This document shows, one piece after another, positions 1 to 7,042 of a DNA stretch of 21,181 nucleotides. This DNA is from Lagierella sp. (lineage in GTDB: Bacteria; Bacillota; Clostridia; Tissierellales; Peptoniphilaceae). Position numbers and translations under genes: made by a program. Below the pieces are notes generated by a model. It had not been told where the DNA came from, searched no databases, and was given only the letters and a program-made list of their open reading frames with translations. The DNA lies in NCBI RefSeq assembly GCF_029983815.1, contig NZ_JASBYU010000023.1:1-21181 (forward strand), read 5' to 3'. How positions within the stretch are numbered: position 1 is the first letter of the stretch; every line of letters begins with the position of its first letter.

Positions 1-54
1 AGCATCTGCCTTACAAGCAGGGGGTCACAGGTTCGAGCCCTGTACCGCCCACCA
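1..54 (+). tRNA. tRNA-Val (TAC), 5' end cut off by the window
   Basis: The visible part holds the end of the D arm, an anticodon arm with 7-base loop CTTACAA (anticodon TAC, valine), a T arm with GGTTCGAGCCC, and a 3' acceptor strand CCGCCCA followed by an encoded CCA. The 5' acceptor strand lies upstream of the window. It is the first of three closely spaced tRNA genes on the same strand. Confidence 0.93.
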
Positions 55-105
55 TAAAATGGATTTTGTACTGTACCTTAAAATGAGGGATTATCCTCTA
101 AATAT

Positions 106-180
106 GCGGAAGTGGCTCAGTGGTAGAGCATCGCCTTGCCAAGGCGAGGGTCGCGAGTTCGAGTCTCGTCTTCCGCTCCA
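106..180 (+). tRNA. tRNA-Gly (GCC)
   Basis: The acceptor strands GCGGAAG (106-112) and CTTCCGC (170-176) pair over 7 bp. The anticodon stem closes loop TTGCCAA, giving anticodon GCC (glycine). The T arm carries GAGTTCGAGTCTC and CCA is encoded at 178-180. It follows the tRNA-Val after about 50 bp with no terminator between them, so the two are probably cotranscribed. Confidence 0.96.
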
Positions 181-187
181 AATAAAT

Positions 188-231
188 GAGCACTCATGGA
201 GCACTTATGTATTAGTGCTTAATGGGTGCTT
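188..231 (+). repeat. Long imperfect hairpin in the tRNA-Gly/tRNA-Arg spacer
   Basis: Bases 188-197 pair with 222-231 (10 bp including two G-U pairs), and 199-205 pair with 214-220 around an 8-base loop. Together they form a two-tier stem of about 17 bp. No clean T-tract follows, so this may be a weak terminator or an RNA-processing structure. A TATAAT at 245-250 just before tRNA-Arg could serve a separate promoter, but no good -35 box was seen at the right distance. The GAGCACTCA element recurs in the hairpin at 5801-5834. Confidence 0.55.
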
Positions 232-263
232 GATTGATATTGTATATAATTTTAGTATTTCAT

Positions 264-340
264 GCGTCATTAGCTCAGCTGGATAGAGCGTTCGGCTACG
301 GACCGAAAGGCCAGGGGTTCGAATCCTCTATGACGCGCCA
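264..340 (+). tRNA. tRNA-Arg (ACG)
   Basis: The acceptor strands GCGTCAT (264-270) and ATGACGC (330-336) pair fully. The anticodon loop CTACGGA gives anticodon ACG, whose A34 would be deaminated to inosine to read CGN arginine codons. The T arm holds GGGTTCGAATCC and CCA is encoded at 338-340. It is the last tRNA of the cluster. Confidence 0.96.
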
Positions 341-354
341 CATTACATATTTTT

Positions 355-417
355 AGGGAATGAAGTTCTCCCTTTGGTAACATAAACCGCAAATTTTTTG
401 CTGATGACTTCTGCTAC
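355..417 (+). promoter_or_regulatory. Fluoride riboswitch aptamer (crcB motif)
   Basis: The parts of the fluoride aptamer appear in order. Stem 1 is AGGGA (355-359) with TCCCT (369-373), closing a loop with the conserved ATGAAGTTC. The junction follows with AAACCGC at 384-390. Stem 2 is GCAAA (389-393) with TTTGC (397-401). The conserved TGATG (402-406) comes next, then ACTTC (407-411), which pairs back with GAAGT (362-366) as the expected pseudoknot, and finally CTAC (414-417). This matches, from memory, the Pseudomonas and Bacillus cereus crcB-motif RNAs. It lies directly before a cation antiporter gene. Ligand binding should hold 400-411 in the aptamer and block the overlapping terminator, making this an ON switch. 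Confidence 0.92.
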
Positions 418-440
418 AGGCAGAGTTGTCAGCTTTTTTT
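400..440 (+). terminator. Riboswitch expression platform (intrinsic terminator)
   Basis: Bases 400-414 pair with 420-433 in a 14-bp stem with one bulged T, followed by seven T at 434-440. The 5' arm contains the 3' strand of aptamer stem 2 and the pseudoknot strand ACTTC, so aptamer and terminator are mutually exclusive. The terminator forms without fluoride, and read-through into the antiporter gene is expected when fluoride is bound. Confidence 0.9.
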
Positions 441-469
441 GTGTAAATTTATAATTTTAGGAGGTACTT

Positions 470-1663
470 ATGTTATTGTCTTTAGCTTTAGGTATAATTC
501 TTGCTCTGGTTTTAGGAAGGATTTGTGAGAAAATTAAAATTCCTAGAATAATCGGGATGATTATAACAGGGATTGTTTTAGGGCCCTTTGTTTTGAACCT
601 TTTTGATTCGAAATTATTAGAAATTTCTGGAGAATTAAGAAAGATTGCTTTGATTATTATCCTACTAAAGGCGGGACTTTCTCTAGATATTAAAGATTTG
701 ATTAAAGTAGGAAGGCCTGCTATCCTACTTTCCTTTTTACCAGCAACCCTTGAAATTATTGGATACACAATCATGGCGCCAAACATTTTTGACATACCAA
801 TTGTTGAAGCGGCGTTAATGGGTACTGTACTTGCCGCAGTTTCGCCAGCTGTGGTTGTTCCCAGAATGGTAAATCTAATTGAGAATAGAATTGGTACAAG
901 AAAGGCAATTCCTCAAATGATACTTGCTGGATCTTCCTTAGACGATGTCTTTGTTATAGTTTTATTCACAACTTTTCTAAACTTTACTTTAAACGATGTC
1001 TTTAGCTATACTAACCTACTTAATATACCAATTTCAATAGTTATGGGAATTTTGCTAGGCGCTGTTATTGGTATGGCTTTATTCTTTCTTTTTGAATATA
1101 GATTTAAAAAGAATAACCACATTAGAAATAGTGAAAAAGTAATAATCATATTGGCAACAGCCTTTTTTCTTGTATCACTAGAGGAACTATTGAAGAACAA
1201 AGTGCCTATATCTGGACTTTTGGCAGTATTGAGCATGGCTATAACTCTCAAAATTAAGAGCACTACTCTAGTTACAGGAAGATTATCAGAAAAAATTGGA
1301 AAACTTTGGATTGGAGCTGAACTAATACTATTTATATTAGTAGGGGCAGCTGTGGACATTAGATTTACATTCAATTCTGGGGTAGGTGTCCTATTGATAA
1401 TTTTTACAACATTGATCTTTAGATTCATAGGGGTATCATTCTCAATATCACACACAGGGTTAGATAAGGAGGAAAAAGTCTTTTGTCTGTTTTCCTATCT
1501 ACCAAAGGCAACAGTTCAAGCTGCAATTGGAACAATACCCTTGACTATGGGAATTAAATCTGGAAGTATTATTCTTTCGGTTGCAGTTGTTTCCATACTT
1601 ATAACAGCGCCGATTGGAGCTTTTTTAATGGATAGGACGGCTGTAAAATTTTTGGAAAAATAA
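470..1663 (+). CDS. Cation:proton antiporter (CPA family), fluoride-riboswitch controlled
   Basis: This 397-residue integral membrane protein has about 12 hydrophobic segments and matches the sodium/hydrogen exchanger family (PF00999 type). It begins without a cytoplasmic N-terminus and has no C-terminal TrkA-N or nucleotide-binding domain, so it is a short, transport-only form. Polar residues inside membrane segments, such as the SSLDD stretch near residue 150 and the SYLPKATVQAA segment near 340, resemble ion-binding helices of CPA exchangers. The ATG follows a strong AGGAGG at 459-464. The fluoride riboswitch immediately upstream implies a role in fluoride tolerance, either fluoride/proton exchange or secondary ion balance; the protein sequence alone would only suggest Na+ or K+ exchange. 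No terminator specific to this gene was seen; the next hairpin (1716-1751) fits the convergent gene better. Confidence 0.88.
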   Translation: MLLSLALGIILALVLGRICEKIKIPRIIGMIITGIVLGPFVLNLFDSKLLEISGELRKIALIIILLKAGLSLDIKDLIKVGRPAILLSFLPATLEIIGYTIMAPNIFDIPIVEAALMGTVLAAVSPAVVVPRMVNLIENRIGTRKAIPQMILAGSSLDDVFVIVLFTTFLNFTLNDVFSYTNLLNIPISIVMGILLGAVIGMALFFLFEYRFKKNNHIRNSEKVIIILATAFFLVSLEELLKNKVPISGLLAVLSMAITLKIKSTTLVTGRLSEKIGKLWIGAELILFILVGAAVDIRFTFNSGVGVLLIIFTTLIFRFIGVSFSISHTGLDKEEKVFCLFSYLPKATVQAAIGTIPLTMGIKSGSIILSVAVVSILITAPIGAFLMDRTAVKFLEK

Positions 1664-1715
1664 AAAAAGTGTTAGTTACAACCTAGCGACAAGTATTAAA
1701 TAAATACTTCATTAT

Positions 1716-1751
1716 AAAAAACCGATGGAATTTAAATCCACCGGTTTTTTT
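1716..1751 (-). terminator. Terminator of the convergent phosphoesterase gene
   Basis: An A-run, an 8-bp stem and a T-run flank a short AT loop. Read on the minus strand the stem is CCGGTGGA with TCCATCGG, where one position is a G-U pair; on the plus strand the same position is an A-C mismatch. This orientation favours terminating the minus-strand gene that ends at 1778, although weak action on the antiporter transcript is possible. Confidence 0.85.
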
Positions 1752-1777
1752 AAGTTAAATTTGCTCGTATTAACTTA

Positions 1778-4441
1778 TTACTTTAACTTTGCTACAGAAC
1801 TCTTACCACCAACAACATTGATGTTTTCAATATCTTTTCCTCTTACAAAGCTATTAATAGAGTCCTTGCTATTGTCCTTATTGGTTAATATGATACTTGA
1901 GTCTTCTTTTTGAAGCATTTCAGCCGATACTAAAGCATCTGGATAAACTTCCCCTGAAACTAAGATTATATTCTTAGATCCATTGTTGAAAGCCTTAGCA
2001 ACCTTTAATGAAGTTTCATATCTGTCCTTACCAAAAGTTCTATCTACTTTTTTAACAAGCTTAGTTGCTTCTGTTTCAGTTTCCTTATTAACAGAGTCTT
2101 TACCACCAATAATATGGATGTTTTCAACTTTAGCATCCTTTAAAGCCTTTTGAGTTAAATCGTCTATCCCTTTAGTAGTAGAAGCATATAGGATAGGAGC
2201 GTCTTTCTTGAAGGATGCAACTCCAGCTGAAAGAGCATCTGCAAATCCATTGCCATCTACAAGAATAGCATTTTTAGATTTTGTCTCTCCAAGAACGTAT
2301 TTTGCAACTTCAGCTGCCGTTTCAAATCTGGTCTTTCCTGAAAGTCTCTTTACAGAATAGTCTTTTAATTGTCCTTCTGCCTTCTTGGATACAGAGGAGT
2401 CTCCACCTAGGATAAACACATTCTTAGCTCCAAGTCTCTTTAGTTCTGAAAGTACCTCATCTGAAATTTCTCCAGCTTTAGTCAATAGTATTGGAGCGTC
2501 CTTTAAGTCTGAAACGGATGCAGCTACAAGGGAGTCCGCAAATACTTCACCACTTGCAATTACAACATTATCAGCCTTTTCATAGTAATTTCTTGAAACA
2601 TCTAGAGCAGTTTCATATCTATTTTGTCCATAGTAGTAGCTTGTAGGAGCAAAGCCCTTAGCATTTTTGTCAACATCCTTTTCAATTACAAAGGAGTCTA
2701 CAAGCTTTGGTTCCCTAGCCTCATTTAGATTTCCACTTACTTGATATAGTTCTGTTGTCAACTTTCCATCGGCCACGATATATCTTGCGAAGTTTTGAAT
2801 TTTTGAATCCCTGTTATTGCTATGGGAATTTTCAAATTCCTTTGGTTGAGATGGCTGTCCGCCGTATGCAAATAGATTATTGTATTCAGCAAGAGTTTCT
2901 TCAGTTAACCAATCTAATTTCTTTCTTACCTTTTTAACATGGTCAAGACCTTTATCATAGATTGCATCATATGCCTTAGTACCACCAGTGTTAGGAAGTA
3001 CAAAAGTTGTTCCCTTAGGTGATTTTAGATAGTCGATATTGTCTACCTTTTTAGCTTCTTCAGCCACATATGCGTTAAATACAGACTTTGATTTTGGAGC
3101 GTATTTCAAAGACTTAGTTCTTGAAATAACATGGTCATGACCTTGAAGAGCGATATCTACGTCAAAGTCGTCGATTATCTTCATAAACTCGTCTTTAACA
3201 TTTTGAACGTCCTCATCTTGTAATGAGTGATAGGACTTAGAGAAAATTGGTTTGTGATATTGTAGCACAACCCATTGAGCACCATTTGCCCTTGCAGCCT
3301 TGATATCTGCTTTAATCCATGCTTGTTGTTCGTCTCCAATAGATTTGTTTTGTTTATTTTTATAGTCGTTAGTGTTTAAAACTACAAAGTGAACACCGTT
3401 ATAGTCATAGGAATAATAAGTTCCACCATCATCTTTTCCATCAGCTGGAACATTGAAGTGGTCAGTGTACTTATGAATAAATCTTTCGTCATAGGAAAGA
3501 CCATACTCATCGTGGTTACCAGAGTTTCCAGCAATAGTGGTCTTTAAGAAAGACTTTTCAGATTGTCCCATCAAGTCGGCCCATTCGTCTTCCACTTCAG
3601 AAGTTTCAACGAAGTCACCAGTGTGGATAACGAAGTTGGTGTTAGGGAACTTAGTAAGAGCCTTGTCTATGGTGTCAGCAGCATAAGCAGCTTCATTTAT
3701 AATATTTTCGTTCCAATAAGCGTTTTGAGTGTCAGTATACTGTATAAACTCAAAGCCGTCTTGCTTAACAGAAGAAGTCTTAAAAGTACCAACATTGGAC
3801 TTTCCACCCTTTTCAGATCCCAATTGGTAGAAGTACTTAGTATTAGGCTTCAATCCCTTAACAGTAGCTTTATAAGAAAACTCCTTAACCTTTTGAATTT
3901 TTACATCATATTCTTCCGTTTCAGATAGTTCATCAGAAGCGTTCCAACCTTCAGCCCTGTCCTTGTCTGTGAAATATCTTGTCACCATTTTCTTTTCAGT
4001 GTCATACACGCTATAGATTATATAACCTTCTTCGTCCTTTTCAAGGTAGTGAGAGTCCTTTTCTGAAGCATTGGCTTTAAAGGCCTTGGCATTGGACATA
4101 TCTTCGCTTTCAGACACCCATACATATGAGTCAAACTCATCAGTAGTGTACCAGTTAAAGCCTCTAGAAGTTCTAGTATCGTCTACAAAAGTAGCAACGA
4201 TTCTATTTGGTTTATTATTGGCTTTTACCTTAGCAACCTTAGGCTTAACAGCATCCTCAGAAGTTTTAGTTTCAGCAGAAAGCATCGCAGGTGAGTCCTG
4301 CCTGTGAATTAGAGCATCAACATGAGCTTTTTCCTTGTCAACTTCTGTAACCTCTGCAGCAAAAGAAACAAAGGGAGCTGCAACGATTTGACCAGCAAGT
4401 AGCATTGCTATGCCGGCAGATAATATTTTTTTCTTTGACAT
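1778..4441 (-). CDS. Secreted purple-acid-phosphatase-like metallophosphoesterase with three CWB2 wall-binding repeats
   Basis: The 887-residue protein starts with a signal peptide (KKK, then a hydrophobic run to about residue 29, AAE-type cleavage). An Fn3-like purple acid phosphatase N-domain spans about 78-222. A calcineurin-like phosphoesterase core follows, with D237-T-Q239, GD at 275-276, GNHD at 308-311, H396 in QYHKP and GHDH at 434-437, so all metal-ligand motifs are present. The C-terminal third (about 600-887) carries three cell-wall-binding-2 repeats, marked by NRYETA, TRFETA and DRYETS and by GG-x-S/D-S-V endings. It should act outside the cell, held non-covalently on the wall, hydrolysing phosphoesters; the substrate is unknown. 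The ATG follows TAGGAGGAGG, and a terminator lies just downstream. The gene is monocistronic and opposite in strand to all its neighbours. Confidence 0.93.
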   Translation of the reverse strand: MSKKKILSAGIAMLLAGQIVAAPFVSFAAEVTEVDKEKAHVDALIHRQDSPAMLSAETKTSEDAVKPKVAKVKANNKPNRIVATFVDDTRTSRGFNWYTTDEFDSYVWVSESEDMSNAKAFKANASEKDSHYLEKDEEGYIIYSVYDTEKKMVTRYFTDKDRAEGWNASDELSETEEYDVKIQKVKEFSYKATVKGLKPNTKYFYQLGSEKGGKSNVGTFKTSSVKQDGFEFIQYTDTQNAYWNENIINEAAYAADTIDKALTKFPNTNFVIHTGDFVETSEVEDEWADLMGQSEKSFLKTTIAGNSGNHDEYGLSYDERFIHKYTDHFNVPADGKDDGGTYYSYDYNGVHFVVLNTNDYKNKQNKSIGDEQQAWIKADIKAARANGAQWVVLQYHKPIFSKSYHSLQDEDVQNVKDEFMKIIDDFDVDIALQGHDHVISRTKSLKYAPKSKSVFNAYVAEEAKKVDNIDYLKSPKGTTFVLPNTGGTKAYDAIYDKGLDHVKKVRKKLDWLTEETLAEYNNLFAYGGQPSQPKEFENSHSNNRDSKIQNFARYIVADGKLTTELYQVSGNLNEAREPKLVDSFVIEKDVDKNAKGFAPTSYYYGQNRYETALDVSRNYYEKADNVVIASGEVFADSLVAASVSDLKDAPILLTKAGEISDEVLSELKRLGAKNVFILGGDSSVSKKAEGQLKDYSVKRLSGKTRFETAAEVAKYVLGETKSKNAILVDGNGFADALSAGVASFKKDAPILYASTTKGIDDLTQKALKDAKVENIHIIGGKDSVNKETETEATKLVKKVDRTFGKDRYETSLKVAKAFNNGSKNIILVSGEVYPDALVSAEMLQKEDSSIILTNKDNSKDSINSFVRGKDIENINVVGGKSSVAKLK

Positions 4442-4458
4442 ATTGTCCTCCTCCTATT

Positions 4459-4541
4459 TATAATCATCATTATCGTAACAGACAAGGTGTAAAACAAAAC
4501 TAAATCTATATTAAGGCAATGTTAAATAGATAATGACTATC
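4459..4541 (-). promoter_or_regulatory. Upstream region of the phosphoesterase with two Fur/PerR-like GATAAT palindromes
   Basis: Two sites resemble the 19-base Fur consensus. On the plus strand, 4466-4474 reads ATCATTATC, a full half-site, with 5 of 10 matches in the other half. Bases 4529-4541 read GATAATGACTATC, a 6-1-6 palindrome with one mismatch. On the minus strand a TTGTCT and TATAAA 17 bp apart overlap the first site, but that -10 abuts the ribosome site, so the real promoter may lie further upstream. The whole 4442-4773 gap holds only these sites, the promoter at 4666 and the leader hairpin at 4707. Confidence 0.35.
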
Positions 4542-4665
4542 AACTTTAATTATCACTTTTTTATAAAATTAGTCCTATTAAAACTTCACTTTTTCCAAGA
4601 AGATACATATAAAAGAAGGAAAGCTTTTAAGGTGACATTCCAACGCCAAGGATTGGAGAATATAA

Positions 4666-4694
4666 TTTCCATTTTCTATAATTTAATGTATAAT
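4666..4694 (+). promoter_or_regulatory. Promoter of the ornithine carbamoyltransferase gene
   Basis: TTTCCA (4666-4671) and a perfect TATAAT (4689-4694) are separated by 17 bp. The predicted start near 4701 gives a leader of about 70 bases before the ATG at 4774. Confidence 0.65.
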
Positions 4695-4706
4695 GAAAGC
4701 AGGCTT

Positions 4707-4744
4707 GGTCTATTATCCGTCAAGCTTAATTGAGGGATAAGACC
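4707..4744 (+). promoter_or_regulatory. Leader hairpin before ornithine carbamoyltransferase
   Basis: GGTCT (4707-4711) pairs with AGACC (4740-4744), TATCC (4714-4718) with GGATA (4735-4739), and TCAA (4720-4723) with TTGA (4730-4733). The stem has a 2-base bulge and one G-G mismatch. No T-tract follows, so it is not an intrinsic terminator. It begins right after the predicted transcription start and ends before AGGAGG at 4763-4768, leaving the ribosome site open. Confidence 0.5.
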
Positions 4745-4773
4745 ATAAATCTTATATTATTGAGGAGGAAGAA

Positions 4774-5766
4774 ATGGGAGTAAATTTAAGAGGAAGAAGT
4801 TTTCTAAAACTTTTAGACTTCACAACTGACGAAATTAAATATCTAATGGAGCTTTCTAAGGATTTTAAAAATCTTAAGAGAACGGGAACACCACACAAAT
4901 ACTTGGAGGGCAAAAACATCGTACTATTATTTGAAAAGACTTCCACTAGAACAAGATGTTCTTTTGAAGTAGCTGGAAGAGACTTGGGTATGGGAGTAAC
5001 CTATTTAGACCCAGGAAGCTCACAAATGGGACATAAGGAAAGCATTAAAGACACTGCAAGAGTACTTGGAAGAATGTATGATGGAATAGAATATAGAGGA
5101 TTTTCACAAGACTTAGTTGAAGACTTAGCTAAATATTCTGGTGTGCCAGTATGGAACGGACTAACTGACGAATTCCATCCAACTCAAATGATAGCTGACT
5201 TCTTGACAGTTAAAGAAGAATTTGGTTACTTAAAGGGTTTAAACTTTGTGTACATGGGCGATGCTAGAAACAATGTTGCAAACTCACTTATGATTGCAGC
5301 AGCAAAACTTGGAGTAAACTTTACAGCTTGCTCACCAAAGGACCTTTTCCCAGCAGAGGATTTAATAGAAAAAGCTAAAGAGATTGCAAAGGAAACTGGA
5401 TCCATCTTAACCTTTGAAGAAGATGTTAAAAAGGCAACAAAGGATGCCCATGTGCTTTACACCGACATTTGGGTTTCCATGGGAGAACCTGCAGAGATTT
5501 GGGAAAAGAGAATCAAACAATTAAGTCCATACCAAGTAAACAAAGAAGTAATGGACAATGCAAATAAGGATGCAATCTTTTTACACTGTCTACCATCTTT
5601 CCACAATTTGGAAACTACAACAGGACAAGAAGTTCATGAAAAATTTGGATTAAAGGAACAAGAAGTAACAGATGAAGTTTTTGAATCCACAAGATCCAAA
5701 GTTTTCGACCAAGCAGAAAACAGGATGCATACAATAAAAGCTGTTATGTATGCGACTTTAAAATAG
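4774..5766 (+). CDS. arcB: Ornithine carbamoyltransferase (catabolic ArcB type)
   Basis: This cytosolic enzyme interconverts ornithine plus carbamoyl phosphate with citrulline plus phosphate. At 330 residues it has the normal family length. The carbamoyl-phosphate motif is S57-T-R-T-R61, HPTQ is at 135-138, the ornithine loop is D231-x-W-x-S-M-G237, and the catalytic HCLP is at 271-274. The SMG loop and HCLPSFH favour ornithine over putrescine carbamoyltransferase. Reading it as catabolic (arginine deiminase pathway) rather than anabolic argF rests on overall resemblance; no arcA or arcC lies alongside, so the gene stands alone with its own promoter and downstream hairpin. The ATG follows GAGGAGGAAGAA. 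Confidence 0.93.
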   Translation: MGVNLRGRSFLKLLDFTTDEIKYLMELSKDFKNLKRTGTPHKYLEGKNIVLLFEKTSTRTRCSFEVAGRDLGMGVTYLDPGSSQMGHKESIKDTARVLGRMYDGIEYRGFSQDLVEDLAKYSGVPVWNGLTDEFHPTQMIADFLTVKEEFGYLKGLNFVYMGDARNNVANSLMIAAAKLGVNFTACSPKDLFPAEDLIEKAKEIAKETGSILTFEEDVKKATKDAHVLYTDIWVSMGEPAEIWEKRIKQLSPYQVNKEVMDNANKDAIFLHCLPSFHNLETTTGQEVHEKFGLKEQEVTDEVFESTRSKVFDQAENRMHTIKAVMYATLK

Positions 5767-5800
5767 TACCTACACCTGACTGTATCGGGTTAAAAGATTT

Positions 5801-5834
5801 AATTGAGCACTCAAGTTTTTTTGAGTGCTTAATT
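5801..5834 (+). terminator. Probable terminator after arcB
   Basis: A 14-bp stem (5801-5814 with 5821-5834, one G-U pair) closes a 6-base T-rich loop. The tail downstream (TACTTTAAG) is a poor T-tract, so termination may be partial. The stem sequence GAGCACTCA is shared with the tRNA-spacer hairpin at 188-231. Confidence 0.65.
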
Positions 5835-5860
5835 TACTTTAAGTATGTATTAGTGGCCAA

Positions 5861-5890
5861 TTCAAAAAATTGTCTCATATGTGATATAAT
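5861..5890 (+). promoter_or_regulatory. Promoter of the surface-polymer operon
   Basis: TATAAT at 5885-5890 is preceded by TGA, an extended -10. The -35 region is poor (TTCAAA at 5861-5866, 18-bp spacing). The predicted start near 5897 precedes the GAGAGG ribosome site at 5906-5911. Confidence 0.6.
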
Positions 5891-5917
5891 TTTATCTATG
5901 ATATAAGAGAGGATAAA

Positions 5918-7042
5918 ATGAAATACTGTTTTTTACTTAACTTCACTCCCCACCCAAGGATTATTAAAAGAATAGAGCTAGTTCGAAAACACTATGACAC
6001 CTTTGCCATATACTGGGATAAGGGAGAGGACAATTTCGATTTTAAAAATGATATAAGAAAAATAAGGATAACCGTTAAAGCAGATAGAAACAACCCAATT
6101 AAAAGGATAGTCCCAACCTTTAAATTTTCAAATAGGGCATATGAGATGCTCATAAAGGAAAGACCGGATTTTATTCACCTTCAAAGCTTTGACATGCTTC
6201 TCATAGCCTATAAATATAAGACAAGGGTAAATGAAAGCTGTAAGATAATCTATGAAGTTCCCGACATTCACAAGTATCTAACTGATGACAAGAAGGGATT
6301 TTTAGAAACCATCATCTCCCACTATATAAAAGGAAAAGAAGAGAAGATGCTAAAAAAAGTGGATGTTTTAATTTTGACATCCATGAAGTTTTGGGAACAT
6401 TTTGCTGGCAAATTCGATAAAAATAATATGATTTTTATGCCAAATATACCAAACCCCAGTCTTTTTGATAACTATGAGGCCCTAAGAGAAAAGAATAGTA
6501 ACAGAAAGTTTACCATAGGGTACATAGGTGGTTTAAGATATTTAGAGGAACTAAAATGTTTGGTTAAAGCCATCGAAGGAATGGATATTAGGCTTTTAAT
6601 GGCTGGATTTGAAGACGGAGACTACTTTAAGAAACTTGCAGACAAAAAAGACTTTATTGAATACCATGGCAAATTTTACTATGACGAAGAGATTGCAAAA
6701 CTCTACTCAAACTGTGACCTTATCTTTTCCGTCTACAATGCAGATATGAAAAATGTAAGAATTGCCCTTCCCAACAAGCTATACGAATCGATCTTGGCAA
6801 AGCTACCTATAATTGTAGCAAAGAACACCTATCTACAAGAGCTTGTGGAGGAGTGGAAAGTGGGATTGGCAGTAGAACATAGATCTGTAGAAGAGATGAG
6901 AGAAGCTGTTATAAGACTTATGAATGACGATAATCTTTATAGGGAAATTCAAAAAAACGATGAGATAATTTGGAAAGAATTAAATCCAGAAAAAAACAAT
7001 AAAAGACTTTTAAATCTCATTAAAGAAAAGGAGATTATATGA
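5918..7042 (+). CDS. Glycosyltransferase, GT4-like (GT-B fold)
   Basis: The 374-residue protein has no signal peptide or membrane span. The N-terminal half ends in a stretch typical of nucleotide-sugar transferases (residues about 100-185). The C-terminal half holds a YIGGLRYLEEL strand-loop near 203, LLMAGFEDG, and a PNKLYESILAKLPIIV stretch where GT4-like enzymes bind the sugar nucleotide. It would move a sugar to a lipid-linked or polymer acceptor at the inner membrane face; donor and acceptor cannot be read from the sequence. Its last codon overlaps the next start (ATGA), and the next two genes make UDP-ManNAc and UDP-ManNAcA, so transfer of one of these is plausible but inferred. Confidence 0.78.
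   Translation: MKYCFLLNFTPHPRIIKRIELVRKHYDTFAIYWDKGEDNFDFKNDIRKIRITVKADRNNPIKRIVPTFKFSNRAYEMLIKERPDFIHLQSFDMLLIAYKYKTRVNESCKIIYEVPDIHKYLTDDKKGFLETIISHYIKGKEEKMLKKVDVLILTSMKFWEHFAGKFDKNNMIFMPNIPNPSLFDNYEALREKNSNRKFTIGYIGGLRYLEELKCLVKAIEGMDIRLLMAGFEDGDYFKKLADKKDFIEYHGKFYYDEEIAKLYSNCDLIFSVYNADMKNVRIALPNKLYESILAKLPIIVAKNTYLQELVEEWKVGLAVEHRSVEEMREAVIRLMNDDNLYREIQKNDEIIWKELNPEKNNKRLLNLIKEKEII

Noticed and set aside
426..455. TTGTCA and TATAAT before the antiporter, 18 bp apart.
   Set aside because: Transcription would begin inside the ribosome site, and the -35 box is the 3' arm of the riboswitch terminator; the real promoter should lie upstream of 355.
1006..1455. A long minus-strand open frame inside the antiporter gene.
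   Set aside because: It is antisense to a clearly coding membrane protein, has no ribosome site and no recognisable domain.
1691..1709. A small AAGTATT/AATACTT hairpin after the antiporter, considered as its terminator.
   Set aside because: Seven A-T-rich pairs and no T-tract make it too weak.
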